A stretch of DNA of 64,000 nt from Diphasiastrum complanatum (Eukaryota > Streptophyta > Lycopodiopsida > Lycopodiales > Lycopodiaceae), in contig CM055097.1 in assembly GCA_029204225.1 (NCBI GenBank), positions 43,736,942-43,800,941 on the forward strand, written 5' to 3'. Positions 33,225 through 44,729 of this stretch are shown one piece after another. How positions within the stretch are numbered: the first letter of the stretch is position 1; each line of letters begins with the position of its first letter. The position numbers and the translations under genes were made by a program. Under the pieces are notes generated by a model. The model was not told the DNA's origin and did no database searches. It was given only the letters and a program-made list of their open reading frames with translations.

Positions 33225-34210
33225 AGTCAGCAAAATCACCTGTACGCAGTAAGAACGCAAAATTTACACAAACTAGTCACAATATTGCAACTATGAACGA
33301 TATCCAAAGCGAACAAATACATAAGCCGTCAATAATTATAGCCTGGAAGGACATATAAAGTAATAAAGAAGACGATCTAGCTTAAATTACGATAAACGAC
33401 GGATTGCAAGATGCGAAAGGGTAAGTTAACTAGTCAGATTTCAGAATACAGAGACGGCAGACCGTCGATGACTAAGTTCCAAGAAAATTGATTATGAAAA
33501 AGAGAATCAATGGAAAGCATTGAGCGAGATGCAGAATAGCAGGTGCAAGCAGCCAATATAGTACCTGCACGGATTAAGCTCCAACAAAAACGAAAAAGAA
33601 CTTCCAAACTTCTGCGATGCAAAAAATGTGAGAAAATTCAAGGGGCTATTATCCACGCCGGATGGGATGGATTAAAACCTTTAATTCATCAATCCATCGC
33701 AATGAAACCTCAATTGATCGATCGATCAATCAATCGATCCATCGTCTATTGAATCTCGATACACAGAAAACTGAAACATACAACAACTACGAGAACATTC
33801 ATTCATTATGCACAAAAGAGGAGAAGACGATATCCGAAGCTATAACCGAGCCTAGACTGCCGAGAACCGAGGCAAACCCTCCTTCCCAGCCTGGCATTTG
33901 CAACTTGCAAGTCGGAGTGCACGTCAAAACCCTATTGGCCTTTTCAAACCGAGGCAATCTATTTGAAAGTAATAAATGAACGATGTCCTTCAACTTAAAA
34001 GGCAAAACCGCCCTTCAGATTCAACCCACGACGTTATATTTTAGAAAAGACAAGAGGTAATTGAAAAGGTCAGTTATGTGCGTTGTTTAAATCAAGTGGA
34101 CTAGGCAAACTGAATAGACATTAATAAAATAACAACATCATAATAATATCAATAAATGGGTAGAAATGTCAAAGACAAGATATAAAAATGGGTGAGGGGA
34201 TGAGGGCACT
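33225..34210. other. Upstream region without recognised gene
   Basis: Probable promoter and intergenic DNA of the ERD15-like gene. A short GATCGATCAATCAATCGATC-like run lies near 33716-33740. Open frames here (33543-33979) have no motif. Confidence 0.4.
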
Positions 34211-34331
34211 CATTATGTATGTATTTCACCCAACGGGGTTGGCTCAACTGGTTAGCTTGGCATCCAAAGTTTCTTTGGTCCCAGGTTCGAGCCTCCCCTT
34301 GGAAACCAAGAAGCATTATGTATGTATTTCA
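34211..34331 (+). mobile_element. tRNA-derived SINE with 18-bp target duplication
   Basis: An 85-base core (34229-34313) is flanked by perfect copies of CATTATGTATGTATTTCA (34211-34228 and 34314-34331). Inside are a pol III A box, TGGCTCAACTGG (34240-34251), and a B box, GGTTCGAGCC (34284-34293), 32 bases apart. No acceptor-stem pairing is evident, so it is a SINE or tRNA-derived retroposon rather than a tRNA gene. It is short for a SINE, with no clear 3' tail. Confidence 0.85.
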
Positions 34332-34748
34332 ATGAGATGGAACCTAGGTGAGTGATTGAGATTTGGCAACTCTGTGGGATGAGGTAGCATTCAACGAGGG
34401 GCCGCTCTAGTAGTAAGATGCAATGGAGGTCAAACTTTAAAAGTTGTCCATAGCTAAGGGTTTTACTTAAGGACTGCATCGTAGAGGGACCTGTAGTGTT
34501 GGCTCCATTTCATTGAATGGTGATGAATAGGGCTAAGGGAGAAAAAAAATTTCTTTTCCCTTGGATGGTGTGGGACGAGATGCAGTGCATCTACCGTGCA
34601 CTCTCTAATAAGAGCCATAACTAAGTTGGGTGTGCATGTCAAATTGGAAGAGACAATGTCATGATAAGAGTTTTTCATAAGGCAAGCTCATATGTTATTT
34701 TCAAATCTAAATCCTTATAAAAAATTTTAGGTAAGTTACTAGTAACGC
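34332..34748. other. No recognisable gene
   Basis: Intergenic sequence with short antisense frames only. I see no motif. Confidence 0.4.
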
Positions 34749-34913
34749 TTGCCCACCCAACGACGGGCAAATTCAAATGTGACGGGCAGCACGCGTGCCC
34801 GTGTGCAGAAAATCGTCAGGGAGCTCTGGGCAGCGTGCAGGAAATCGAGAGGGGGGGGGGGATTTCTAGCAGCTCATGCTGCCCGTCAGAGCGTGACGGG
34901 CAGCGTGAGCTGC
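34749..34913. repeat. GACGGGCAGC foldback cluster
   Basis: GACGGGCA(GC) units occur at about 34760, 34790 and 34894. The strongest structure pairs 34869-34888 with 34894-34913: 20-base arms with one mismatch and a 5-base loop. A smaller hairpin lies around ACGGGCA...TGCCCGT near 34789-34809. The GC-rich cluster stands out from AT-rich surroundings. Confidence 0.8.
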
Positions 34914-35041
34914 CCGGAAACCCAAATTCTTTTAGTATATAAAGATAGGTAAAAAATTTAAAACAATCTATAAACAATGATTAAAATAAAAAAAAATCAA
35001 AGGGTCTCTCAGTGGGTCGAGGGGGACATGGCAATGAATAA

Positions 35042-35180
<139 letters not shown>

Positions 35181-35667
35181 TATATATATACTATATAAAA
35201 CTATTTTAGAGAGAGAATGTGTGAGGTGCCATAAAAGATCACGCTTTTGCTGGCAAAAACTGTCACCCATTTGCAAAAGGAAAAACTAAATATGGTAAAA
35301 AAAAACACAGCCTCCAAAAATATATAAAAACTTTTTGTGGGTAAGTGCCCATTGCCCATCATCGATGGGCACAAACAACAAGTATATCAATATATATAAA
35401 GATATTTGTGTGTGAGATTTGTGCCTATGCATGGGGTGGGTAGGAGGATGCACCCATGGTAGCATGGGTGCATCCTCCCACATGAACATTTTTAGTTCAA
35501 AAATGTGGAATGGAATCTTTTATGCATGGAATAGGATGCATGACATAGTATGCATCCATTTGGTAGGCCCCCCCAAAACTTGAACCTTACTATTATCCCC
35601 TCCCTCTCACTTTTTACTCTGTCTCACTCTCATTATCTCTACAAGCTCCCTCTTTGAGGAGGATCTT

Positions 35668-35669
<2 letters not shown>

Positions 35670-35735
<66 letters not shown>
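35670..35735. repeat. (CT)n microsatellite
   Basis: About 65 bases of CT in a pyrimidine-rich stretch that extends to about 35860. Confidence 0.97.
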
Positions 35736-35737
<2 letters not shown>

Positions 35738-36960
35738 TTTTGCTTGCAGGAAAAAGGAAACAACTTATTGATAGAAGTTTGCTTGCTTTGAAGAAGCTTC
35801 GAGGAAGAGAAATCCTCTTCTCTCCCCACACTCTCTCTTTCTCCTTTCTCCTTCTCCAATTGGCATTACAGTTTTTGGAGTTACAACGCCCTCCCTCCAT
35901 CAATCAAAGATCGTTCTACAATATCAACGGTAAGTATATTTGTTGATACCTATCTATGCTTGCTAACGAAATGCTTTCTTGCAAACAAATGATAGTACAT
36001 ATTGTACCTCTCTGATAAGCGTTGTAGCGCATTATTCACATTTGATTTGGCAAATGCGATTATTCTCTGATTGCATACTACTTTGTGATGCATACACTTT
36101 GATTACAACTTCAAAGGCATGTCATCGCTGGCCAGAAGCGACTATTTTCTGATATATGTTCCATACATTATGCTTATACCTTTGAGAGGCACATACTACA
36201 GATATGGTTGTTGATGGCAAATTGCTGTTGATCCAACGATATACTAACACGCCACTTCTCCTATTGAGTTATATGATACACTATGGTGATATTCATTGTG
36301 ATTGTCAGCGATGGGGATACCATTGCAACTTCTTGCTTATTATCCAGCGATGAGCTATAATCTTCTTCTTAACTATGTGATATTTCTTAGCATGATAGCA
36401 CTCATAATGCGTAGTTTTGTTAACAATACTTGCTATCACCTCTGTCTTGCACAATATAGCAGCGACGCAGCACGAATTCTAGACTCATACCATTGGGTTC
36501 TGATTTAAGCGACCAAAGGTATGAACACTCCTATTCAACTTTGTTCTCAAGGCTATGCAAGAGCTATACTATTAGAAACTACTACGAAAGCTTTGATAAC
36601 AGATTTTTCAGAAGTCATGGATTCTAACAATAACATGTTCGTCTTACAGATGATTATGTAATGATATACATAGAACTGGATACGGATTTAAACTTTTTCA
36701 AAAACAAGCATGACCACTTCACAAGAGTCGTTAGCGTCTACCATTCAGGTTGGTGCTTCTCACACATCTCGAGGGTTTGAAACTTCAAAAATGATACATT
36801 GGCAGCATAACAAATTCTTTAATTAACGTATTGCACCTGTACCAAGATGCTCTCATGTCCAAGCATATCCAATTGTCCAATAAAACCTGAAAGCTGATCC
36901 CCAACCATTCCCCATGCACTAAGCACAAGAGTCTACCAAGGACTCAATGAATGAATGTAC
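35736..36960. other. Non-coding; possible untranslated exon end
   Basis: The pyrimidine-rich sequence ends near CAACGGTAAGTAT at about 35926-35938, a good plant splice donor, so a 5'-untranslated exon of an unidentified transcript is possible. No coding exon is recognised downstream to 36960. Confidence 0.3.
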
Positions 36961-39900
36961 ACAAACCTCACCATAGGCTATACCTGAGTAGCTCGCCCAC
37001 CTCCCAGAGATATTGATGATGATCTGTCTGTCCTACATCCCATGTAGGTTCAACTTCCCATACTTGACGTTGCTGATTTGACCAGTATATAGGCCTCCCA
37101 CCAACAGGAGCCTATCTCCCCAAAACATCCATCATAGCGTCCAAGCCAAAGCAAATGGACTAGATCCACTATCGTGATGAACAACTCACCCACGATCCAT
37201 AGCATATCAGGTAGGATAGCTCCAGAACCCTGTACCCTGTACCATCTGATCACCAAGTATCCATTGCCTGCTGATAGCTCCCCAAGAATCTGTCCACCTA
37301 TAGTGCAACTAGACTCCAACTGGATCTAACCAAAAGCTGTATCCTACTTAACAGAAGATGATGGATAGAAACAACATGTAATGCCAACCTGGAGACTACC
37401 GTGCATATGACCATGCAGCTCACCTGATCACTCGCCAAAATATCAGTTGTCACTCCCTAAGCAACCATCTCCATCCCTGTTGGCTCACAACCATGGGCAT
37501 GCTGGATCCGCATTACCCCGTAATGCACTCCATGCCCTCAGGATATATACCACCATAGGTACACTCCATGCCACCTACCTCCAAGTAGGCATGACCCGTC
37601 CCTAGGTCACCACATGATGCACCAGTTGAAGAACATCGTCCATACATCAAATGACATATCATACCTGAGCAGCTGTAGCATCTCCTTGAGTGCCACCCCA
37701 ATGGACTCGTCATCCACATACTATGCTCACCTGATGTCTCTGATCCTGGTCACCATCCTGCTAGACAAGCCAAACTCCAAAGCATCACCTGCTCCACCTG
37801 GATCCTAGCATCTGCTCGCTCTCCCTGGCTATGTGCCACCCGACACCATGCCAACGCAAGCATATCCCTGAATTGTCGCTCATGGGATCCCGAGACCATT
37901 GTCTCCCTGATCGTACTGAGGTATATGGCTCTGAGTGACTCCCTCTAGGCTTATCCCTGATCTCACCACCTGAGAATATGCACCATGGAAATTCCAACAC
38001 TTGTGCCAAGCCTAGACTCCTGCAAATACAGCCAATTGCATGAAAGCTATAGGTAGCTTATCCACGCCCGTGATGGTAGATGTCTCCCCATCGATGCCAA
38101 TGTCCAAAACTGGCCCCCTGCTGTAATGCCATCCTGTACTCCCAAATGAGCACATCTTGAAGTCCTTGCCATCAGTTTTCCCTCTAGTAGATCGCTAGCA
38201 AAACATCCATCATAGTGTTTGCCCTTCGATCACACCCCGTGCGATCTCCATCAGCTCTCCAACCTAGAGCTGGCTCCCAAAGCTTCACGCTTTGTCCATT
38301 TGCGTTTGCAGCTTCCTGATTCCATCATAAATCCCACCTATAAGTCTTGTCCATGGCCCAAACCAAATGATCTGCACCTTGCCATCACTAGAATCTACAT
38401 CCCTGATGCAATACTGATATGGCAAATTGACTTGACTTATCCAAACTAGCAATTGAAGTGTATCTCTTCGATGACAAACCTGATACACTACTCCATAGCT
38501 AAAATGGCTTGATCAAAATTGACTTACCGACTGCAAAACCGTAAAATCATCACACTCACCACTCGCCAAGAGCAACCAAAGTGTGATTATTGACACGTCC
38601 CACACACAGCTCGTCCAATGCAAGTCTGCTATCTTGCCCAATGGCTTCCAACTGGCACCACCTCGCACTTCCATCACTTGTGACCGCCAACATGTGTGTA
38701 CCTCCAAGCTAGCCCATATTTCCCTCCGAACGAGAAATTTCTAAGCTACAGATGCATGTGTCAATGCAGCTATCACCTGACTCGACAATGCTACTGCCGA
38801 TCATACTTATGAGAGCGTTCCTCCAAAACGCCACTTGACGTTGGTTGGTTCGAACCCCAAGAGTTGAACCTGATCACAAGAATTTCTCACCTGTAACCGG
38901 CATACCATGCCTACCTCTCACCTGTGATTGCTTTCCCTTCAAAATTGTCACCAATGATGAGTAGTCACACCGCCAAACTGCACTTTCGTCGCCAAAACTA
39001 GCTTTCTCCACACAATTCCGTTACCATTCGCCCCCACCCTACTGCATTTACCACTTCTAAACACCCTGTTACCCTGTCAGGAGTAAGTAATAATGATTTC
39101 GAAGTGATTATGCCTCAATGTACCGCCATGTAACAGGTTTCACCAGCCACAAATTGCCCCAAATTCGGCCCTACAATATCCAAATAGCGAATGTAGCCCA
39201 TCAGTAGGTCACCCGCACTCCACTCGATAGAATGGTGATGAAAACACCTCAAAATGCCTTTCTCCCTGCTCTGTGACGTCGCTCTATCTGCTGGCTCTGA
39301 GCAGCCAGTTTCAAGGGTCATTTTGGCCCGCGGATGGCCAAAATAGGTTCATTCTAGCCAAAGTTATCCCTTTCCAAAGGGTGACTTGCAAATTTGAACT
39401 ATTTCTTCAAAAAGAAGATTTTTAATGCACTAAGGTCCAACTTGGACTTTGGGTCCCTTCATGCACTTAAACATGAAAATTTTCAATGAAGAATTTTGAT
39501 CTTTGGCCTTCAACTCTTCATGGGCCCTCTTCCTTTCAATCTAATGGTAAGCCCCCATCTGACGGCCGATATAGCTCCTTGAGCTTCCAATCACAGCCAT
39601 TTATCATCTATCTTCATGATCGAATGGATGTATGCCTCCTCGCGCACCAAACTAAATTCCTTGGGGTAGCAAGACACTCAAACGCGCTAATGCATCATCA
39701 CCCTCAGCACACGCGATGGCCCACGGGCCTCCCACCTTCTTCATTGCCTTTTCTCTCTCCCTTTCTTATGACAGATCTCCCCACATTGCTCTAGCTCCCT
39801 CTGCAGATCGCGACCATCCACGGCCATCTGCCAGTATCCTCACACAGCTAGGGCGCCTTCCTATAGAATTTTACAGATCCAAAAAATTCCACCTATAGTG

Positions 39901-40694
39901 AGAAATCAATGATTTTTCCTCTTAAAACCCTAGATGTGTCTCTATTCCATAGCTTCAGAGATGAACTGCTGCCTCATTGCTTCATGGCTGACAGTGGCCT
40001 CTTAGCCACTCCTTGGCAGCACCAAGGCACCCTACTATGGCTTCTTACAGATCCAAAAACAACTTTCTATTGAGAAAGATCCAGACTTTTTGATCTGTAA
40101 ACCCTGGTTGAGCAAGCTTTTATAGCTTCTGAGAAATGGGAATTGCTCCTTCTGTGCTTCATGGCTGACCACATCCTCTTAGGATTAGTTTGGCCTTAGT
40201 AGAACCTTCTTGGGTAGCAATTTACAGTGTCCAATCCCATCAATCGTAGAGAAAGATCCGTAGTTTTTCGATTATTCTGAAAACTAGACCACTGTAGCTA
40301 GTTCCCCGAACTGCTTCTTTCCCTTCGCAATAAATGGATTTCAAAATCCTCTTAGTCCTGAGTTGCCACTACCTTGCTCCACCTTTCAATTTGCTTCACT
40401 CAGTAATTGACGGATTATCGAAGAAGTTTTGGCCAATTTTCCGTCATAGCCATTTTTCGAAGCAACTTACCGTTTTAAGCAATTTTTCAGAATTCTTCCA
40501 AGAATTCTCTTACGACGATCGTCTCAGATCTTCCCCGAAGCTCTGATCAAAGGAACTTTGCTGTCTCATGCCATCCGGACTGCCGATACCCCATATGGAG
40601 TCCTCTCTCCTAAGACGCTCTGAGTGCTATTTCTCCTAGTGAAAGACGTTATCCCATAGCTCCACTGGATCATGCATACCTGCATCACCCTGAC
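36961..40694 (-). mobile_element. Internal region of a non-coding LTR element
   Basis: Downstream (minus strand) of a good LTR and primer-binding site lies about 3.7 kb of relatively GC-rich sequence with no retroelement motif in any frame. The open frames (for example minus 37050-37319, 37785-38009) are short and motif-free. This fits a large non-autonomous LTR derivative. The left end at 36961 is only where the composition changes, and no 3' LTR was found. The part near 39360-39560 resembles 29640-29930. Confidence 0.5.
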
Positions 40695-40706
40695 GCTCTG
40701 ATACCA
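40695..40706 (-). promoter_or_regulatory. Primer-binding site of the non-coding LTR element
   Basis: Perfect TGGTATCAGAGC on the minus strand, eleven bases after the LTR end. Confidence 0.88.
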
Positions 40707-40717
40707 AGTTGAAATTC

Positions 40718-40918
40718 TGTTAGGATCTAGTGCAGTATGCAGATCACATCACACAATCACCATAGTCACTCCTCACAAGCTCTCAAAGATGGCACAACAA
40801 AAGTTAAGTCTATCATGAAGAAACACTGTAACTGCAGGGGCTCAATAGGTGTCTCTAAACTGGCCTACCACCTATATTGGGCCTAGTTTTAGGCCCAATA
40901 TGGCCACATATACTAACA
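40718..40918 (-). mobile_element. LTR of the non-coding element
   Basis: The minus strand begins TGTTAGTATATG and ends GATCCTAACA: canonical TG...CA with a 6-base terminal inverted repeat, about 201 bases. It contains a perfect 12-base-arm hairpin (40874-40885 with 40890-40901, 4-base loop). No second copy is in the window. Confidence 0.7.
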
Positions 40919-41299
40919 AACCCAGGACATGCCCCTGAGTATAGCATAATGAACTCAAATCACTATACAGGCTAATTTCTTCCTATGTGTGGCTACCCGG
41001 CTAACCCAAGTAGTTGTCTACGGGATCAGTGCCCGATTAATATATCCTAATGGGTCACGTCCCGATCACAACCATATATAGTAAACCAAATAAACTGTAC
41101 ACTAATTACATCATCACATTTAGAGCTTACATAAAATGTATATCAGATTAACTCTGATTTCTAACTCTTTTAACCTCAACAACCCAAGCTCTATTATTTC
41201 TGGCAAAGGTGGGGGTAAAAGAAGAAAATTCATAGGATTCAAAGGAAAAGAAGGGCAAGTAAGTGGAACAAAGAATGAGTTGCCGGTCAAGAAGCCAAA

Positions 41300-43000
41300 T
41301 TTCTATAGAAATTGGTATACTTGCAGGACGATGAAGTTTTGGACAGAAGGGAACTTATCAGAAATACGACGGATCACCTACAACTCATTATGCATGATAC
41401 CAAGGGAACACTCTTTCTACATTTACTTTACCGCAATAGGATGTTTGAGACCTTTCATGTGAAGCAATTTTACGCTCGCATTTTATTACACTTATTTGGC
41501 TTTATACATAAGTCCTTCAATGATATCATCTGTGCTTGGTCATACATGCCGAATGTTAAAATGGATTCGTACTTCCCTTATGATGTCTTTTGTAACTTTC
41601 AAGTTGAAAACTTACAAGCTTGTTCATGCACTACTCTGAAACATTTTAAAGTCTTTATCTCAAAAAAGTTTGGTCATGTTTGACTACAAATTGCAACTTA
41701 ATCAATAGTAAGTTCCTCAACAACTCCTTAGAAAAAGGACTTAATCATATCGTTCTACAACATACTAATATCCGGAGTATTGCTTCTGAATTACATGATG
41801 GTTGGCTAAAGCTCATGAGACTTCTGCCTACATATTCAAGTGAAGACAATAATAAGCATGTTGAAATTTGTCAAAAAATTGCCCTAGAACTACTAAAAAA
41901 CAAAAAATGGATTCAAGGAAACACTGTTCCACTACGTAAAAAAGAAGAGGCCTACAACGAACGAAAATAAATTGCCAAGCATTTATACATTAATGGAATT
42001 GACAAGGCTCAACATAACCCTTGTTTTATAAGCATATATTTTGTACATAAGCTTGCTTTAGAAAGACTCGATAGTCCAAATTTTACACCTTTTCGGATCT
42101 TACAAATAATCTCGCTGAATCTATTCAAGGGAATTACCTTACTTGATATGCACGTATAAAGTGCAAAAAGAAATGTTCAGATGGATCACAAATGCACACT
42201 GCCATTTTTCTAGACTTGTTAAGCTCCTGATAGGTGCTCTTGGTATGCTATTCTCTTTCATTATGAAAGGTGCAGGCCTTAAGACAAAAACATACAAGAG
42301 CATCCTAAACGGGGACACATCCTTACTATGACAATGTGACTCATCGATCGATTTCTACCTTAATATACCCAAGCTCATTTATGCCATGAAAGCATCTGAT
42401 GTCTCCAAATGTTACGAAAATATTCCTTCGAACGGGATTGACGGTTTGAAAAGTATTATGACTAAAATGATTTGTTCAGCATTTAAGATTGCCAAAATCA
42501 AATTGCTCAAATACAAACGAATATCTGAAACCAATTATTTTAAATAAGCTTCGGAGAATGCAGGTTCATATGAATGGAGTACTATAGACAAGAACACCTT
42601 ATGCATTTGGAGTTCCTATTTGATAGACCATTGCATTATCAGACTTGGGGATCATACTTGGCGACAGGTCCGAGGAATACCAATGGGTCTTTCATGTTCA
42701 ATGTGTTGTAATTGGTACCTTTCTTTTTTTGAAATGTAATATACCATCCCCTCTAAGGTGATAAGCATGTACATGTAACAATTGTCTCTTATCACTCTCC
42801 ACGTAGTAGAGTGGTACGCTATTATAAAATCTTCTAATGAGTTCGGAGACATGCATGACGATATGACCAATACCTCCACTCCACAAGTATAAACTTTCCT
42901 ACAAAAGCTTATCAAAAACGTAAAGAACCTTCACTTGGCATCTTTTTAAGGGATTAACCTTTGTCTGGGGGGGTCACTAATTTCTAGATATAGTATGAAG
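41300..43000 (+). pseudogene. Decayed Penelope-like reverse transcriptase
   Basis: Plus-strand coding sequence in several frames. 41312-41683 ends in CSCTTLKHF and KKFGHV. A one-base shift leads to 41680-41970 with NLINSKFLNNSLEKGLNHI. After several stops, RT motifs appear in one frame: DVSKCYENI (motif A with its Asp, 42398-42424) and RGIPMGLSCS (motif B, from 42671), then YLSFFE. The Cys-x-Cys, GHV, KGLNHI and GIPMG pattern is that of Penelope-type elements rather than LTR or LINE RT; this is from memory and not searched. A clear catalytic xDD box C and a GIY-YIG endonuclease were not found. At least six stops or shifts make it non-functional. Confidence 0.62.
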
Positions 43001-43119
43001 AATTTATTAGTGAAGTTGGCTAAGGTTGAAACAAAGGTTCATTAGAGGAGTTTTTGATTCCAAAAGTGTTACATACCTATGTAACTAGCAGTACTTCAAA
43101 CCCCTATTAGTCCATTTAG

Positions 43120-44135
43120 TGTTGGGGGCTCATGGCAAGGTACCCTTAGGAATAAGGGTATGTACCCTTGGATAAGGACAGGCAAGTGACTATACCTTAG
43201 TCAGAGGTATGGAGTCATGAGACACTTGGATAAGGGTTACCCTTAGGATTAAGGGTAGGTGCCTTAGATAAAGGTACTAGTGTCCTTGATTAAGGGCAGG
43301 TAGGTGTCTATGCCTTGGATGGAGGTATGGAACCTAGAAAGGTCTTAGAAAGTCATTGGATGACTATATTTCTAAACCTTGGGCCTCAACCTTGAACCAT
43401 ATCACTTTATTGGTCTTGGACCAAAGTATACAATCACAACTTGGGCAATGGGTCCTAGTAGGAAGGCGCCCTCCTAAAGGGTCCATTGAGTTTCAAGTTC
43501 CACAAGAATAGTAATCAAAGAGTCATAAGTTATGGAAGATGTCTGATGACCTTCCATAAGCCTATGAAGGCTCTTGAACTCCTCTAGGCCTCTCTCTTTC
43601 TCATTGGATGTGCATGGAACTCCATAGTGTATTGGAGAGAACTAAATGCCATCTATATAAGAGGAGTAGGGCGCCCATTGGGAGGGAGAGAGATCTCTTT
43701 TGCTTACCTTGCTTATGCTCTAGTGTGGCTACTAGTGTGTAGAGTAATTCTTGTGTGTAGTATGCTAAAGATTTAGATCTTGCTTATGGTATGGGACATA
43801 AGTAGGGTCTGGATCTTGAGTAAACTATGGTTTGTTGTGATATGCTTGTGATCTGTTTATGGTTAGCAAGAGGGTGCTAGATAGGTCTTGCTTGGAGCTT
43901 GGATCTAGCTATGGTTGGGTGGTGACTACTTGAGGCCAACTTGTTATCTTCCTTTGTGTTTAAGAATAGGGACATAGGTGGAGGAGAGATCCTTGGAGGC
44001 TTGCAGATCCTTACTTGCAGGTGGAGTCATCTTATCTTGGAGTTGGAGAAGCATCTTGGAGCTTGCAGGTTGCTTGGAGGACATTTGGAGACTCTACCTT
44101 GGATTTGGAGGACTTTCTCCTTTTACTTGTTAAAG
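43120..44135 (+). mobile_element. Copia-E 5' LTR (probable)
   Basis: Begins TGTTGGGGGC at 43120 and ends at the primer-binding site at 44136. It contains a degenerate duplication of about 95 bases (TACCCTTAGGA.TAAGGGTA at about 43139 and 43228), a TATA box CTATATAAG at 43653-43661, and G/T-rich R-U5-like sequence. The exact 3' end is uncertain and no second copy is present. Confidence 0.55.
43653..43661 (+). promoter_or_regulatory. TATA box of the copia-E LTR
   Basis: CTATATAAG about 480 bases before the primer-binding site, at a position expected for an LTR promoter. Confidence 0.5.
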
Positions 44136-44147
44136 TGGTATCAGAGC
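44136..44147 (+). promoter_or_regulatory. Copia-E primer-binding site
   Basis: Perfect TGGTATCAGAGC on the plus strand. Confidence 0.85.
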
Positions 44148-44729
44148 TAGACAAAGGATGGTAACCTTTCTAAACTTCTTCAAGTTCTATTAAGATCACT
44201 CATTAAATTTTTTTGGGGAATATTATTGGCTTTCCTAGTGGTAGGAAGCTTGTAGTTGGAGTACCCAATGAATCTATCTTCTTTAAAAAGGAGTAGTAAT
44301 CTTTATAGAATTGTTTAGGGGCTGATTTTTTATTATGTTAGAGAAGTTTTAAAGTGGGCTTTGGATTTTTGAAAGTTTTGAAAAAAGATTTGTGGGATGG
44401 TTAGAGGAAGTCTTCCTCTACATACACAAACTTTTTTGTGCAAAAAGATTGATTCTAGCTATGTGTTTTGATCAAAACTAGTGTTTTTTATGCATAAATG
44501 AAGCGTTTGAAGTTCCGATTTTCATTTTGAAGTTCTATTTTTCAGAATTGTGAATCTGAAAATCAGATTTGAAAAGTAAAGTTTTCATCCAAACTTCATT
44601 AGTTACACCTTTCTATCTCCTAGTTTCATGAAGATGGCAATGTAGGAAAGGAATGGTAGTGTAACTTTGTGTATAAAGCAAGGTTTGAAGTTCTGTTTTT
44701 TGTCATTATGAAGTTCTGATTTTCAGACC
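44148..44729 (+). other. Copia-E leader remnant
   Basis: Non-coding, with repeated GAAGTTCTGATTTTCAGA-like units at about 44510-44560 and 44690-44730. No copia-E gag follows; instead antisense copia-D integrase begins. Confidence 0.45.

Noticed and set aside
33543-33979. Plus-strand open frames upstream of the ERD15-like gene
   Set aside because: Short and overlapping, they contain a GATC/ATCA simple repeat and no recognisable domain.
34229-34313. A tRNA gene
   Set aside because: A and B boxes are present, but no acceptor stem can be paired and a perfect 18-base target duplication flanks the unit, so a retroposon fits better.
36961-40694. Several 60-100-codon frames on both strands as possible genes
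   Set aside because: They overlap each other, carry no motifs, and lie in the body of a non-coding LTR element.
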